64,000 nucleotides of DNA, from the NCBI GenBank assembly GCA_046153945.1, contig JBJXFF010000172.1, forward strand, positions 1-64,000, in the 5' to 3' direction. Under the pieces are notes generated by a model. The model did no database searches and was not told the origin of the DNA. It saw only the letters and a list, made by a program, of their open reading frames with translations. This document shows, piece after piece, positions 42,157 through 50,644 of the stretch (within the stretch, counting starts at the first letter, position 1; the number at the start of each line of letters is the position of its first letter). Both the position numbers and the translations under genes were made by a program. Origin of the DNA: SXOA01 sp046153945 (lineage in GTDB: Bacteria; Planctomycetota; Planctomycetia; Pirellulales; Pirellulaceae).

Positions 42157-43260
42157 CTATTTCCGTTTTGCCAGCATTCGCTGGGCTTCCTTGGCGGCGA
42201 TTTGCAGCTTGCTCCGATCGGTCTTGATGGCGGCCAGATCGGAATCGATGATTTTTTGCAAGGCTTCCTGCAAAGTGGTGAGGTCCGCGCTCGGATTCTT
42301 CTGGGCCAGGATGACCGTCGTTTGAATGCCGTTGCGGAGGACAATGACCCGCTTGTTGTCCTTGTCGCGCTCGCCCCGTTCATCTTTCGCCGCCAGCGGA
42401 TTGTCGGTTTGCAGCATTTCCTTCAGGACCGGAATGCAGCGAACATCGCCCCTGCGGGCCAGGCCGGTGGCGGCGTTGTAGCGGGCGTTCGGATAGGTCT
42501 CGAACGTCAACATGGTTGCCAGACGCTCTTCCGCTTCCGGCCCGCCGAGGACTCCGAGCGTATAGGCGGCCACGGCCCGGACTTCGCCACGCGGCTTATA
42601 GAAGGATTCGCCGTCTTTGGAACTGGCGGGGGCGGGGGGCGGGGACTCGTCATCCGCTACGCGGGAAGCGGCGAGCACGGTGGCGAGCAGGTCTTTTTCA
42701 TCCCGTATCTCTTCCGGTCCCACATTTTTCGCCAGCGTGGTGATTGCTTCCAGGGCGCTGAGCTGCACGTTGGCGTTCTCAGTCGTGGAATCCTGCACGC
42801 ACCGAATCAGCACCGGCACCCCGTCGGGAATATGGAACGAGCCGACGGCTCGGCAGAGGAACATTCGCCGCTTCAGCCGGACTTCGTCCGGTTTCTCCTT
42901 GGTCTTGAGGTCCAGGTCCGCTTCGAGGAGGCTGATTAGTTCTTTCAGCAGTTCGGGGTCGCTGCGGAGCTTGTCAAATTGCGGGTCGGGGCTGCGGAGC
43001 TGCTCCGCCAGTTCATAGGCCCGCTGCCCGAAGCTGTCATCTCGCTTGCGGAGCTGGGTGATAATCGTCTTGGGGTCATCCTGCCCCATGTGGGCCAGCC
43101 AGGAGAACATCAGCCAGACCATCACCACCATCGTGACAATCACCAGCGGAATCAGAAAAAGCTGCAGGATGAAGCTCCCGGTGGGGGCTTCCACCGGCGG
43201 CAGCGAGCGACTGGGAGGGTCTTCCTCGGCAGGGGGTTTGGGAGAATCGACAGCGGACAT
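42157..43260 (-). CDS. Membrane-anchored HEAT-repeat protein
   Basis: 367 residues. A Pro-rich N-terminus (about 1-28) is followed by one membrane helix (FILQLFLIPLVIVTMVVMVW). The rest is helical, with HEAT-like units, for example SALEAITTLAKNVGPEEIRD and VRAVAAYTLGVLGGPEAEER and the later YNAATGLARRGDVRCIPVLK. A short proline linker splits the domain near residue 215. Probably a periplasmic scaffold tethered to the inner membrane. No enzyme motif. It stands alone on the minus strand between two hairpin repeats. Confidence 0.8.
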   Translation of the reverse strand: MSAVDSPKPPAEEDPPSRSLPPVEAPTGSFILQLFLIPLVIVTMVVMVWLMFSWLAHMGQDDPKTIITQLRKRDDSFGQRAYELAEQLRSPDPQFDKLRSDPELLKELISLLEADLDLKTKEKPDEVRLKRRMFLCRAVGSFHIPDGVPVLIRCVQDSTTENANVQLSALEAITTLAKNVGPEEIRDEKDLLATVLAASRVADDESPPPAPASSKDGESFYKPRGEVRAVAAYTLGVLGGPEAEERLATMLTFETYPNARYNAATGLARRGDVRCIPVLKEMLQTDNPLAAKDERGERDKDNKRVIVLRNGIQTTVILAQKNPSADLTTLQEALQKIIDSDLAAIKTDRSKLQIAAKEAQRMLAKRK

Positions 43261-43361
43261 AAAGAGCGTTTCCGGAGGGCCAAACTTCAGTGTAGGCAGG
43301 GGGAGAGGGGCGTCAACCCGCTTGGGCCTGCTCTACTGCATACTGCTACTTCGGCAAACGC

Positions 43362-44471
43362 TTACGGCTTACCGGCTTCCAGCCAGGAGAATGGAAATCG
43401 AGCCAGCGTGATTTCCTCGTAGGGCTTCTTCTCGCCCCGTTCGTAGAGGCACGCGATGGTATCGTCCGGCAACACGGCGAGACAGGAATAAGCCGCTGGG
43501 CCGGCATGCAGGAGCCGGGCAGCGGGCCAGGAGGTTCCGCCATCCCGGCTGAGGCGGACGGTCAGTTTCTCTCGGCGGGTGCTGGCGGGATTGGAGAAGA
43601 GGAGCAGCGGCTGCGTGCCGGGATAGCGGAGGAGGCTGGCCTGGCAGACCGGCTCGATGAGTGCTTTGTCTTCGACCGGTTTGGAGAACGTGAGGCCGCC
43701 GTCGGTGCTTTTGGCAATCATGCGGAGTTTGTTGGCTTCGTAGCTTCGCATGTTGAGAAGGAGCGTCCCATCTGGCAATTCGGCGATTTGCGATTCATTG
43801 CAATTCGGCCCGACCACGCCCCCCAGCTTCCACGTTGCTCCTTTGTCGTCGCTATAAATCACATGCGACTGCCGGGCCTTGCTGCCTAGCACTTTGTTGT
43901 CGCAAGGAATCACCAGCCGTCCTGATTTGGTCTGAATGCCGACCCCAGGCCCTGTGGCATACCAGGTCCAGTCCGGCCGCTTAAGGTTTTTGGTGATCTC
44001 CACCGGCTTGTCCCAGGTCACGCCATCATCGCTGCTTTTGGAGATCCAGACGGTGCGGGAGCCTTTGCTTTTTCCTTCCACAATGGCCGCTTCCTTGTCT
44101 TCACCCAGGTTGTGCGTCAGGAGCAGCCAAATGACGCCGCTTTCCTGCTCCACGACGGGGCACGGATTGCCGCACGTGTTCGGGCCATCGTCCCAGACGA
44201 CCTGCATCGGCTGCCAGGATTTGCCGCCGTCCGCGCTGCGGCGGAGAACCAGATCGATGTCTCCCGCGTCGCTCGTCCCTTTCTTCCGCCCTTCGCAGAA
44301 GGCGAGGAGCGTGCCGTTTTTTGTCACGATGAGGGACGGAATGCGGTAGGTGTGATAGCCGCCTTCGCCTGCTACATATACCGGGCTTTGCACCAGCGGC
44401 TCATCGGCGGCTGTGACGCAATTGGAAAGTGCGGCCAAAGCGACCAGCAGCAGAAGCAACGAGCGGGTCAT
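43362..44471 (-). CDS. Secreted exo-alpha-sialidase (BNR repeat)
   Basis: 369 residues. Signal peptide LLLLLVALAALSNCVTA. The family marks are the arginine motif YRIPSLIV (residues 42-49), several Asp boxes (SADGGKSW, SSDDGVTW, SDDKGATW, STDGGLTF, SRDGGTSW), an Asp/Glu region CGNPCPVVEQESGVIWLLLT, and ESQIAELPDGTLLLNMRS. It has the standard length for a six-bladed propeller without extra carbohydrate-binding domains. It should cleave terminal sialic acid from glycans outside the cytoplasm. Confidence 0.93.
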   Translation of the reverse strand: MTRSLLLLLVALAALSNCVTAADEPLVQSPVYVAGEGGYHTYRIPSLIVTKNGTLLAFCEGRKKGTSDAGDIDLVLRRSADGGKSWQPMQVVWDDGPNTCGNPCPVVEQESGVIWLLLTHNLGEDKEAAIVEGKSKGSRTVWISKSSDDGVTWDKPVEITKNLKRPDWTWYATGPGVGIQTKSGRLVIPCDNKVLGSKARQSHVIYSDDKGATWKLGGVVGPNCNESQIAELPDGTLLLNMRSYEANKLRMIAKSTDGGLTFSKPVEDKALIEPVCQASLLRYPGTQPLLLFSNPASTRREKLTVRLSRDGGTSWPAARLLHAGPAAYSCLAVLPDDTIACLYERGEKKPYEEITLARFPFSWLEAGKP

Positions 44472-44480
44472 TTATTCCTC

Positions 44481-44546
44481 GTTGGAACTCTGCCTTCAGA
44501 CGTTAGTCCACGCCAAGTCAAGCCGCCTGAAGTCGGGACTCCAACG
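44481..44546. repeat. GGAGTCCCGCC repeat, degraded inverted pair
   Basis: GTTGGAACTCTGCCTTCAGA and, about 20 bases later, GCCGCCTGAAGTCGGGACTC then CAAC form an imperfect inverted pair of the same family as 13713-13770. It fills the gap between the serine protease gene and the sialidase gene. Confidence 0.65.
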
Positions 44547-44551
44547 GCAAA

Positions 44552-45628
44552 CTACTGAACCTTCTTTTCCTGCTCCGCGGTCGGGACAACCGCTTTGTCG
44601 GCGACCTTTTCGGCAGCAGGCATGGGAGAGAGCTTGCCCGAGATCAAATCGGCCAGGACGCTCTTCACCGTGGCGGCGGGAAGGGCGTAGCTTTCCACGC
44701 GGCCGGCGCGGGCGATGTTGATGCCGATCACCTTGCCCTCGAGGTCCACTATCGGGCCGCCGCATTCGAACGGACGCAGGACCGTGTCATGCTGGATCGC
44801 CAAGGGGAAGCCGGCCCGGCGGTCGCTGAGTGCGCCACCCAGGCTGTTCTGGAATTCGGCCCGGTCTGGCTGACCCCGGTCGTTATGAGCGATTTGGGAC
44901 ATGCTCATCAGCGTGACTTTGACGGCGAGTTCTTCTTCGCCCCGTTTGATGCTCAGTTCCACGGTTTCGCCGGGCTGATAGGCGTGAATGGTTTCGACCA
45001 ACTGTTTGCGGCCTTTCACTTCCTTGCCGTTGACCTTCAGGATGATGTCCTTGGCGAGAAGGCCAGCCTTCTCCGCGGCGCTGCCGCGGCTGATTGAGGC
45101 GATGCGGGCAACGGTTTCATCTTCGTCCGGCATGACACCCATGTATCCCGAAGGGGCCGCAATCTTGCGGGCCATCACGCTGACCACGCCTATCGCCACG
45201 GGGTCTTTGTGCAACCCGGGGGTCGCCAGCCAACTGCCGACGGGAAGAGCATCTACTTCGCTCCAGGTGACGACCGGCAGATCCTTGGCATCCACCTTCA
45301 GCATCGCCAGGTCCATCCCCGGCTCACGTCCGACAAGCTGGGCCTCCAGCTTGCGGCCGTCCTGAAACTGGATTTCAATCTTTCCCTTGAGTTCGCTGGC
45401 CTTGGTGAGAATAAAGCCGTTGGCGTCGACAATCGCGCCGAGGGCGGCTTTCTGGCCGTCGCACATGACTTGCACGGTGCTTTTGGACGAGACACTGACT
45501 ACGTCGCGGAACGCGGCGAGCACCCGGTTGTGAGAACGGTCGGCCTGAGCGGCCGCAGTTCCAACCGTGGAGAGGAGAGCGGCAAACACAGAGAGCACCA
45601 AACCAAGTCGCATTTTCTTCACAGCCAT
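44552..45628 (-). CDS. Trypsin-like pseudoprotease with an internal PDZ domain
   Basis: 358 residues from the ATG at 45628, with a signal peptide (LVLSVFAALLSTVGTAAAQ). The protease fold is visible, but the His motif reads LTKASEL (74-80) with no His, D106 (GMDLAML) is present, and the nucleophile loop is E288-C289-G-G-P with Cys for Ser. A PDZ domain (about 155-240: GYMGV..., SAAEKAGLLAKDIILKVNGK) sits between the Asp and nucleophile positions, not at the end. Probably not a working serine protease; it may bind peptides. The gene lies 60 bases downstream of an intact relative. Confidence 0.85.
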   Translation of the reverse strand: MAVKKMRLGLVLSVFAALLSTVGTAAAQADRSHNRVLAAFRDVVSVSSKSTVQVMCDGQKAALGAIVDANGFILTKASELKGKIEIQFQDGRKLEAQLVGREPGMDLAMLKVDAKDLPVVTWSEVDALPVGSWLATPGLHKDPVAIGVVSVMARKIAAPSGYMGVMPDEDETVARIASISRGSAAEKAGLLAKDIILKVNGKEVKGRKQLVETIHAYQPGETVELSIKRGEEELAVKVTLMSMSQIAHNDRGQPDRAEFQNSLGGALSDRRAGFPLAIQHDTVLRPFECGGPIVDLEGKVIGINIARAGRVESYALPAATVKSVLADLISGKLSPMPAAEKVADKAVVPTAEQEKKVQ

Positions 45629-45688
45629 CGCTCCTTGTTTCAAAGGCAGGTCACCGGCTTCTCGAATTCTAACCAATCCGGCGGGCGT

Positions 45689-46750
45689 TTAGCCACCTTG
45701 TTTTCCGAGTTTTACTTTGATTTCCACTTCAGTGTCGCCCCGCTTAATCTTCAGCCGCAGTTCGTCGCCGGGTTGATGGTCGTTGATAATGGCCTTGAAA
45801 GCGAGGAAGTCGGTCACGGCAACGCCGTTGGCTTCGACAATCAGGTCCCCCACCATGATTCCCGCTTTGGCGGCCGGGGAATTCTCGAAGACCTGGCCAA
45901 TCTTGGCTTCCTTGACGGCGGGGTCACCCTTGATGCCAAGGACAGGGTTGTTCCCCGGCAGATGGCCCCAAGCGTCCCCCTTCACCATCCGCTCCCAGGT
46001 TTCCTTAAATGTGTTGACTGGCACATGCATGTTGGCATTGATCGGCCCGGCGATGCGGCTGTTGATGCCGATGACTTTGCCGTCGAAGTCAAACAGCGGG
46101 CCACCGGAATCGCCGCCGACCAATGTGCAGTCCGTGGTAATCGTATCCTTGTCGCTCAACAGCACCCGCCCCAGGCGGAGCACCGGCTTGCGGTCGGATT
46201 GATAGCCTCCGGGATGACCGGTTGCTAGGCACCACTGGCCATCTTTCAGCAGATCCGAGAGTCCCATTTCCACGGAAGCGAATTCACCCGGATCAGTGAT
46301 CTTCATCAATCCCGCATCAATGGTCCGATTCAGGCCCAGCGTCCGTCCCTTGAGCGTTTTGCCATCGGCCATGATGAAAACCACATCCCGGCCCGGCTGG
46401 CCGGAGACATGGGCGGCAGTCAGGACATAGCCGTCCTTGGTGACGATGACGCCGCTTCCCTGAGCCTGGCCGACCTGCACGCCGACCGTCGCTAGGATGA
46501 GCTTGTCGGTGAGTTTTTGCACCCGCTCCTGCATCGCCTTCAAATCAGCGACGGAATTGGGAGCGCCCCCCATCAGGATCTTGCTGAGCCCGTCGCTAAC
46601 GACTTCGGCGGTTGTCGCCGGCGCTGGGGCGGGAGGAGTTGGGGGGGTGGGAGCCTTCTCGTCGGCCTGACCCGAACGAAGCCCGCCCAAGGCGAGAGCC
46701 GCCATCAAAAGAAGGGAGCCAAACCGCCGAACTGTGACAGTCCTTCGCAT
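45689..46750 (-). CDS. Trypsin-like serine protease with C-terminal PDZ domain (HtrA-like)
   Basis: 353 residues from the ATG at 46750. Signal peptide LLLMAALALGGLRSGQA, a Pro-rich linker (APTPPTPPAPAPATTAEV), then the protease domain with H114 (LTAAHVSG), D145 (TIDAGLM) and S215 (GGDSGGPLF) all present. The PDZ domain is near 265-345 (AKIGQVFENSPAAKAGIMVG). It is a periplasmic quality-control protease of the HtrA/DegP kind. It precedes a degenerate relative on the same strand; the two may assemble together. Confidence 0.9.
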   Translation of the reverse strand: MRRTVTVRRFGSLLLMAALALGGLRSGQADEKAPTPPTPPAPAPATTAEVVSDGLSKILMGGAPNSVADLKAMQERVQKLTDKLILATVGVQVGQAQGSGVIVTKDGYVLTAAHVSGQPGRDVVFIMADGKTLKGRTLGLNRTIDAGLMKITDPGEFASVEMGLSDLLKDGQWCLATGHPGGYQSDRKPVLRLGRVLLSDKDTITTDCTLVGGDSGGPLFDFDGKVIGINSRIAGPINANMHVPVNTFKETWERMVKGDAWGHLPGNNPVLGIKGDPAVKEAKIGQVFENSPAAKAGIMVGDLIVEANGVAVTDFLAFKAIINDHQPGDELRLKIKRGDTEVEIKVKLGKQGG

Positions 46751-47096
46751 TGCTTTACTCCGAGTGCTGGGTGGTGCCGCTCGGCCTCTCAACCTTGATC
46801 AGCCAGGACAGCCCTTTAATCATACCCGATTCAGTGGGGAAATGCCTCAGATTTGTGCCTTGTTTTGTGGGACCGTTCCGCAAGGTATTTTATCGACCTT
46901 TTGGGCCTGTCCAAACCGCAATCTAGCCGCAGGCGGCAAACCTTTTGCTTTCCGTAGAATATGATACGCAAATGGGCCGTCCCAGGGTGGCAAAACTTAC
47001 GGAGATGTTACGTTTTCCGGGGTGGCACGCCCACGGATTTGCGTGGGCGTGAACAAGCGATAGTTGGCAAGACACTTCCTCCTACAGGCAAATCTC
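46751..47096. other. Gene-free stretch between divergent genes
   Basis: About 345 bases holding the upstream regions of the protease pair (minus strand) and of the epimerase gene (plus strand). It contains one GTGGCACGCCCACG hairpin (47020-47051). No convincing promoter was picked, and the short open frames here look noncoding. Confidence 0.45.
47020..47051. repeat. GTGGCACGCCCACG hairpin, copy 5
   Basis: GGTGGCACGCCCACGGATTT followed by GCGTGGGCGTG, with the same stem as copies at 32601, 34089, 34141 and 42118. This copy is upstream of a plus-strand gene, unlike the copies between convergent genes. Confidence 0.8.
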
Positions 47097-47987
47097 GTGG
47101 CAAAACTCATAGTTGGCTGCGGGTATTTGGGGCTGCGGGTGGCTCGGCTGTGGCGGGATTTGGGGGAGCAGGTGTGGGTTCTGACCCGGTCGGCGGACAA
47201 GGCGGCGAAGCTCGTCAGCGAAGGTTTTTCCGCCGTGGTTGTCGACATTAATAACCTTCGCGCCGCGGGAGAGAATCTATTTCCTGCCGCCAGCTTCTCC
47301 ACCGTTCTCTACTCCGTCGGGTACGACCGAAAATCGCCGCAGCCTATCCAGCAACTCTATGCCGGGGGCCTCGCCAACCTTCTCGACTCTGCACCCTTAA
47401 ACTCCGCGGCGGCCCCAATGTGTCGCTGGATTTACATCAGCTCGACGGGAGTTTACGGCACAGCGGGCGGCGAATGGGTCGATGAAGAAACGCTGCCCCA
47501 GCCGGCCCGCGAAGGAGGAAAAGCTTCCCTTGCCGCCGAGCACGTCCTGCGCACTCATCCGCACAACAGCCGCGGCATTATCCTTCGCCTGGCGGGAATC
47601 TACGGCCCCGGCCGCATTCCCCGCGCCGCCGATCTGCAAGCCGGCCGGCCGATTGATGCACCGGCAGAAGGATGGCTGAACTTGATTCATGTGGACGACG
47701 CAGCCCGCATCGTCCTTCTCGCCGACCAAAATGCGGCCGTCCCCAATCTGTTCTGCGTCTCCGACGGTTCCCCCGCGCAGCGCGGCGATTACTACCGCGA
47801 ACTCGCCCGCCTTCTCTCCGCACCTGAACCTCAGTTCGTCACTCCCGATTTGAATTCTCCCGCCTTCCTCCGCGCTGGCAGTGACAAACGCGTCCGCCCC
47901 GCGAAGCTGTTTCGCGAGCTAGAGCCGCAACTGCTTTATCCGAGTTGTCGAGAAGGATTAGCGGCGATTGTAAATGCAGGGGAATGA
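47097..47987 (+). CDS. NAD-dependent epimerase/dehydratase family protein (extended SDR)
   Basis: 296 residues from a GTG at 47097, where the Rossmann start AKLIVGCGYLGLRVARLW begins; a TTG at 47064 is a weaker choice. The glycine motif is GCGYLG, the active site has YISSTGVYG and the downstream LNLIHVDDAARIVL. It lacks the usual YxxxK spacing of classical SDRs, like the YeeZ group of atypical SDR proteins. Substrate unknown. It converges on the minus-strand protein gene at 47995. Confidence 0.82.
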   Translation: MAKLIVGCGYLGLRVARLWRDLGEQVWVLTRSADKAAKLVSEGFSAVVVDINNLRAAGENLFPAASFSTVLYSVGYDRKSPQPIQQLYAGGLANLLDSAPLNSAAAPMCRWIYISSTGVYGTAGGEWVDEETLPQPAREGGKASLAAEHVLRTHPHNSRGIILRLAGIYGPGRIPRAADLQAGRPIDAPAEGWLNLIHVDDAARIVLLADQNAAVPNLFCVSDGSPAQRGDYYRELARLLSAPEPQFVTPDLNSPAFLRAGSDKRVRPAKLFRELEPQLLYPSCREGLAAIVNAGE

Positions 47988-47994
47988 AATTGAT

Positions 47995-48462
47995 TCACGC
48001 CGGTTTCGGCTGGGGGGGATAGAGGACTTCGTAGATCGTCGGCGAGTACACCGGGCCGGCGTGCTTGGCCCAGTAGCTTTCCAAGTGCTTCGTGATTCTT
48101 TCCTTGTCTCCTTGGGCCTGAGTCGGAGTATCCGCCGTATACAGCATGAACAGAGCTTCGCCCACGGCCGCGCCGTCGCGGATTTCCTGAACCAATTCCT
48201 GGCACATCTCGGGGACCACCATTTGGTCAATGCCGTCGGAGGGATGCGGCTCCACGCGGACAGACTCCGGCATGTTTTCGCTCACCCAGCGAAGGAGCAG
48301 ACCCAGGGCCACGCCAATGCGTCGTCCGTTAAAATCCGCGCTCGCGGCATCGCGCAGCTCTTGGCAAAGGGACCGGGTCAAAACGGCCCGCTGCGTCAGA
48401 AGGTGAATCGCCCGGTCCCGATCGACGGCACCGGGTTGTGACGAGTCGACGAGATTGTGCAT
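47995..48462 (-). CDS. Hypothetical protein (155 residues)
   Basis: A soluble, mostly helical protein: MHNLVDSSQPGAVDRDRAIH, then LCQELRDAASADFNGRRIGV, VVPEMCQELVQEIRDGAAVG and a Pro-rich C-terminus (YPPQPKPA). No signal peptide and no known motif. It converges on the epimerase gene with an 7-base gap. A start at 48462 is the first ATG in the frame and gives a hydrophilic N-terminus. I do not recognise the family. Confidence 0.6.
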   Translation of the reverse strand: MHNLVDSSQPGAVDRDRAIHLLTQRAVLTRSLCQELRDAASADFNGRRIGVALGLLLRWVSENMPESVRVEPHPSDGIDQMVVPEMCQELVQEIRDGAAVGEALFMLYTADTPTQAQGDKERITKHLESYWAKHAGPVYSPTIYEVLYPPQPKPA

Positions 48463-48616
48463 CGAATTTGCTCGTTAGGTAATCCAAATTGAAAGCGAGC
48501 CCTAAGTAACTCCTGCCAACACTTGCGGGTCTCTCCAAAATTGAAACCCGCCGAACTGCCTGCTATGCTAGTTCGGCGACCCGAGGAAATTAATCTTAGC
48601 TTGAAAGAGTTTTCCC

Positions 48617-49003
48617 ATGAAACGTGTCACCGGCATCGGCGGAATATTTTTCAAGTCCAAAGACCCCAAAGCTCTGGGGGAGTGGTATCGGACCCACTTG
48701 GGGATGAATGTCGAAGATTGGGGAGGCGTCTCATTCCAATGGGTCACTCCCGAGAATCCCTCCGGGACGGGAACCACCATCTGGAGCCCCTTCGCGGAAA
48801 ACACCAAATACTTCTCCCCCAGCCAGGCCAGCTTCATGATCAACCTGCGGGTCGCCGACCTGCACGCCCTGCTCGCACTCCTCCGCGAGGAAGGCTGCGA
48901 CGTCGACGCCAAGGTCGAAGAATCGGAGTACGGAAAGTTCGGCTGGGTCATGGATCCCGAGGGGAATCGCATTGAGCTCTGGCAACCGCCGGAAGGAAAG
49001 TGA
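48617..49003 (+). CDS. VOC family (glyoxalase-like) protein
   Basis: 128 residues. One pair of beta-alpha-beta-beta-beta modules of the vicinal oxygen chelate superfamily: GIGGIFFKSKDPKALGEWYR with the expected metal-side strand, LGMNVEDWGGVSFQWV, and the second module ending FGWVMDPEGNRIELWQP. The terminal E in IELWQ is the standard metal ligand. Its reaction cannot be told from sequence; members include glyoxalases, bleomycin-binding proteins and dioxygenases. Confidence 0.9.
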   Translation: MKRVTGIGGIFFKSKDPKALGEWYRTHLGMNVEDWGGVSFQWVTPENPSGTGTTIWSPFAENTKYFSPSQASFMINLRVADLHALLALLREEGCDVDAKVEESEYGKFGWVMDPEGNRIELWQPPEGK

Positions 49004-49339
49004 AACGCTCCGCCGGGTGGCACTGGCTGACCAGCCGATGGTAAGCTTACTCTGGGCGCAATATTCTTCGTCGGCTCATCTGCCAGTGCCACCCCGCCAT
49101 GCTCAAGGAGAGATGCCGCACCCGGATTTGGTCAGTCAGTTGGTCGAGGAGTTTTTTCGGCGGCGGGGAGACCGTGCCAGAAACCTGCGGCATAGCTCAA
49201 TCCTGATATTGAGGCATAGCTGGGAGAAAACCTGTAAAACCGTGTATCGTCGCGATTGGCGCATGCCAACTATGCCGCTAAACTGCGGTAATTGCCTGCC
49301 GCTGAAGTGCGGTACAATCAATTGTTCGCCGAGGTAGGC
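49004..49339. other. Gene-free stretch with a GGGTGGCAC inverted repeat
   Basis: About 335 bases without a gene. It includes an inverted repeat at 49016-49094 whose arms read GGGTGGCACTGGCTGACCAG and CTCATCTGCCAGTGCCACCC. A weak promoter for the gene at 49340 is likely in the last part, but no clear -35/-10 pair was found. Confidence 0.5.
49016..49094. repeat. Inverted repeat GGGTGGCACTGGC / GCCAGTGCCACCC
   Basis: A 13-base perfect stem with further pairing (GACCAGCCG with CGGCTCATC) around a loop of roughly 35 bases. The outer word GGGTGGCAC is shared with the GTGGCACGCCCACG family, but the inner part differs, so it is a separate or chimeric repeat. Confidence 0.65.
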
Positions 49340-49693
49340 ATGACAACTGACAGGGACAATCCGTACTCCGCGCCAGCGCTGATAGGCGACTATACTCGTG
49401 TGACCCGATGGCACGTTGTTCCGGCCGCCGCTTCGTTTGTCATCGGTGCCGCGAGCTTCGGCTTGGGCTTAGGCGTGTTTGCGGTTGGCATGAACATGCT
49501 TGTTTTGTCGACGCAACATGCGAATGCGGCAATCGATGGCATGGTCGCTGGGTGCTCGCTCTATCTTGGATTTGGCGCTGCATGGATGGTTGCCGGGTGG
49601 TGCTACGGGAAGCGGCGCTTTTGTCGTGGGCTGATTGCAACCGGATTTGGCGTTCTGATTCCTGTGGTTCTGTTCGCGATCCTTGGTTTCTGA
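49340..49693 (+). CDS. Small membrane protein with N-terminal NPYSAP motif
   Basis: 117 residues from the ATG at 49340, preceded by GAGGTAGG. N-terminus MTTDRDNPYSAPALIGDYTR, again the NPYxxP motif of small planctomycete membrane proteins. Three helices follow, at about 27-52, 62-84 and 95-115. No enzyme motif. It lies just upstream of the cassette array at 49811 but is not followed by a recognisable attC site. Function unknown. Confidence 0.65.
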   Translation: MTTDRDNPYSAPALIGDYTRVTRWHVVPAAASFVIGAASFGLGLGVFAVGMNMLVLSTQHANAAIDGMVAGCSLYLGFGAAWMVAGWCYGKRRFCRGLIATGFGVLIPVVLFAILGF

Positions 49694-49846
49694 CACAATG
49701 GTCGTTGGAGTTCCGATCCTGCCAAGTCGCGAACATCGCGACGAACTATCGGATGCACGGGAGACCTCGGCGCTGTCGGTTCTGAACTCACAATTTACTC
49801 CTCGGTCCCCGTGATCCGTGGCGTTCGGCGGCATTACACGTTTTCT

Positions 49847-50167
49847 GTGAACACACTCCCCATCATTTTCGACAAGATTGAGTGGCAGTCGCCGCAGCCG
49901 GGGATGCGCTGCAAAGTTTTCCACGATGGTTCACGACGGATACGACTCGTCGAGTTCTCCCAAGAGTTTGTCGAGGCCGATTGGTGCGAAAAGGCTCATG
50001 TCGGCCTTGTGCTGTCTGGAGACTTGGACATCGACTTTTCAGGCCACGTTGTGCGCTTTCCGGAAGGCTCGGCCCTTTCGATTCCACTAGGAGCATCCCA
50101 CGCCCACAAGGCACGCGCCGTCACACCCATTGTTCGCCTTTTTCTTGTCGATGAGATATCCACATGA
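49847..50167 (+). CDS. Cupin-domain protein in an integron-type gene cassette (cassette 1)
   Basis: 106 residues from a GTG at 49847 (NTLPIIFDKIEWQSPQPGMR); a GTG at 49811 adds 12 residues and is an alternative. No clear ribosome binding site precedes either. A small single cupin is indicated by HVGLVLSGDLDIDFSGHVVRF, then PEGSALSIPLGASHAHKAR, giving His residues that could bind a metal. The stop lies 11 bases before attC site 1 (50178). Codon use and GC differ from the housekeeping genes nearby. Function unknown. Confidence 0.7.
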   Translation: MNTLPIIFDKIEWQSPQPGMRCKVFHDGSRRIRLVEFSQEFVEADWCEKAHVGLVLSGDLDIDFSGHVVRFPEGSALSIPLGASHAHKARAVTPIVRLFLVDEIST

Positions 50168-50177
50168 AAGCCATGCC

Positions 50178-50270
50178 GCCTAACCATGCGCTGCAGCGAA
50201 CGGCGGCGGGGCGTCGCGGTTGCAATCGGCGCGTCTCGTGGCCGCCGTCGCTGAGCTTGGGTCGTTAGCC
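50178..50270 (+). other. attC site 1 (integron cassette recombination site)
   Basis: Begins with GCCTAAC (R'') at 50178 and ends with GTTAGCC (R') at 50264. The ends pair: GCTGCAGCGAACGGCGGC against GCT-CAGCGA-CGGCGGC, read from the complementary strand. The unpaired G in CTGCAG is the extrahelical base that sets attC orientation. Length 93 bases, within the usual range. Confidence 0.88.
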
Positions 50271-50287
50271 CGCATGTCACGTGGAAT

Positions 50288-50644
50288 ATGCTCATGAGGA
50301 ATCTCCCCGCAACAGTTGCACAAGTCGATCTCGCCGAAGCGCTGGAGAAAGGCCCGCCACCTCCCGGCAATCTGGCAGTGCCGATCTTTGCCCACGGTAC
50401 ACTGGCGGCGGAGCTGTACATACCGCACGGCCATGACCCGCAACAGTCGCACGAACGCGACGAGATTTACATCGTGGCACGCGGCACGGGGCTATTCTTC
50501 GACGGTTCCGGCCGGCGCACAGTCGAGCCGGGGACGTTCATCTTCGTAGCGGCGGGCCAGGTCCATCGCTTCGAGGAGTTCTCCTCGGACTTCGCGGTGT
50601 GGGTGTTCTTCTACGGCCCTCGTGGCGGTGAGGCCGCGGGCTAA
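50288..50644 (+). CDS. Cupin-domain protein in cassette 2
   Basis: 118 residues from the ATG at 50288 (or 50294). Single-domain cupin: AELYIPHGHDPQQSHERDEI gives a HGH...H...E metal-site pattern (the cupin motif 1), and PGTFIFVAAGQVHRFEEFSS gives motif 2 with His. Such cupins are usually metal-dependent oxygenases or isomerases, or bind small molecules; which is unknown. Its stop codon lies inside the attC site 2 core (GGCTAAC at 50639), typical of tightly packed cassettes. It starts 17 bases after attC site 1. Confidence 0.8.
   Translation: MLMRNLPATVAQVDLAEALEKGPPPPGNLAVPIFAHGTLAAELYIPHGHDPQQSHERDEIYIVARGTGLFFDGSGRRTVEPGTFIFVAAGQVHRFEEFSSDFAVWVFFYGPRGGEAAG

Noticed and set aside
48466..48490. 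GCTCGTTAGGT resembling an attC R' core
   Set aside because: No matching R'' or pairing arms within a plausible distance; the preceding gene is on the other strand.
49694..49810. Possible fourth attC site before cassette 1
   Set aside because: GGTCGTTGGAG near 49700 lacks the seventh-base match and has no pairing arm; the left boundary of cassette 1 stays open.
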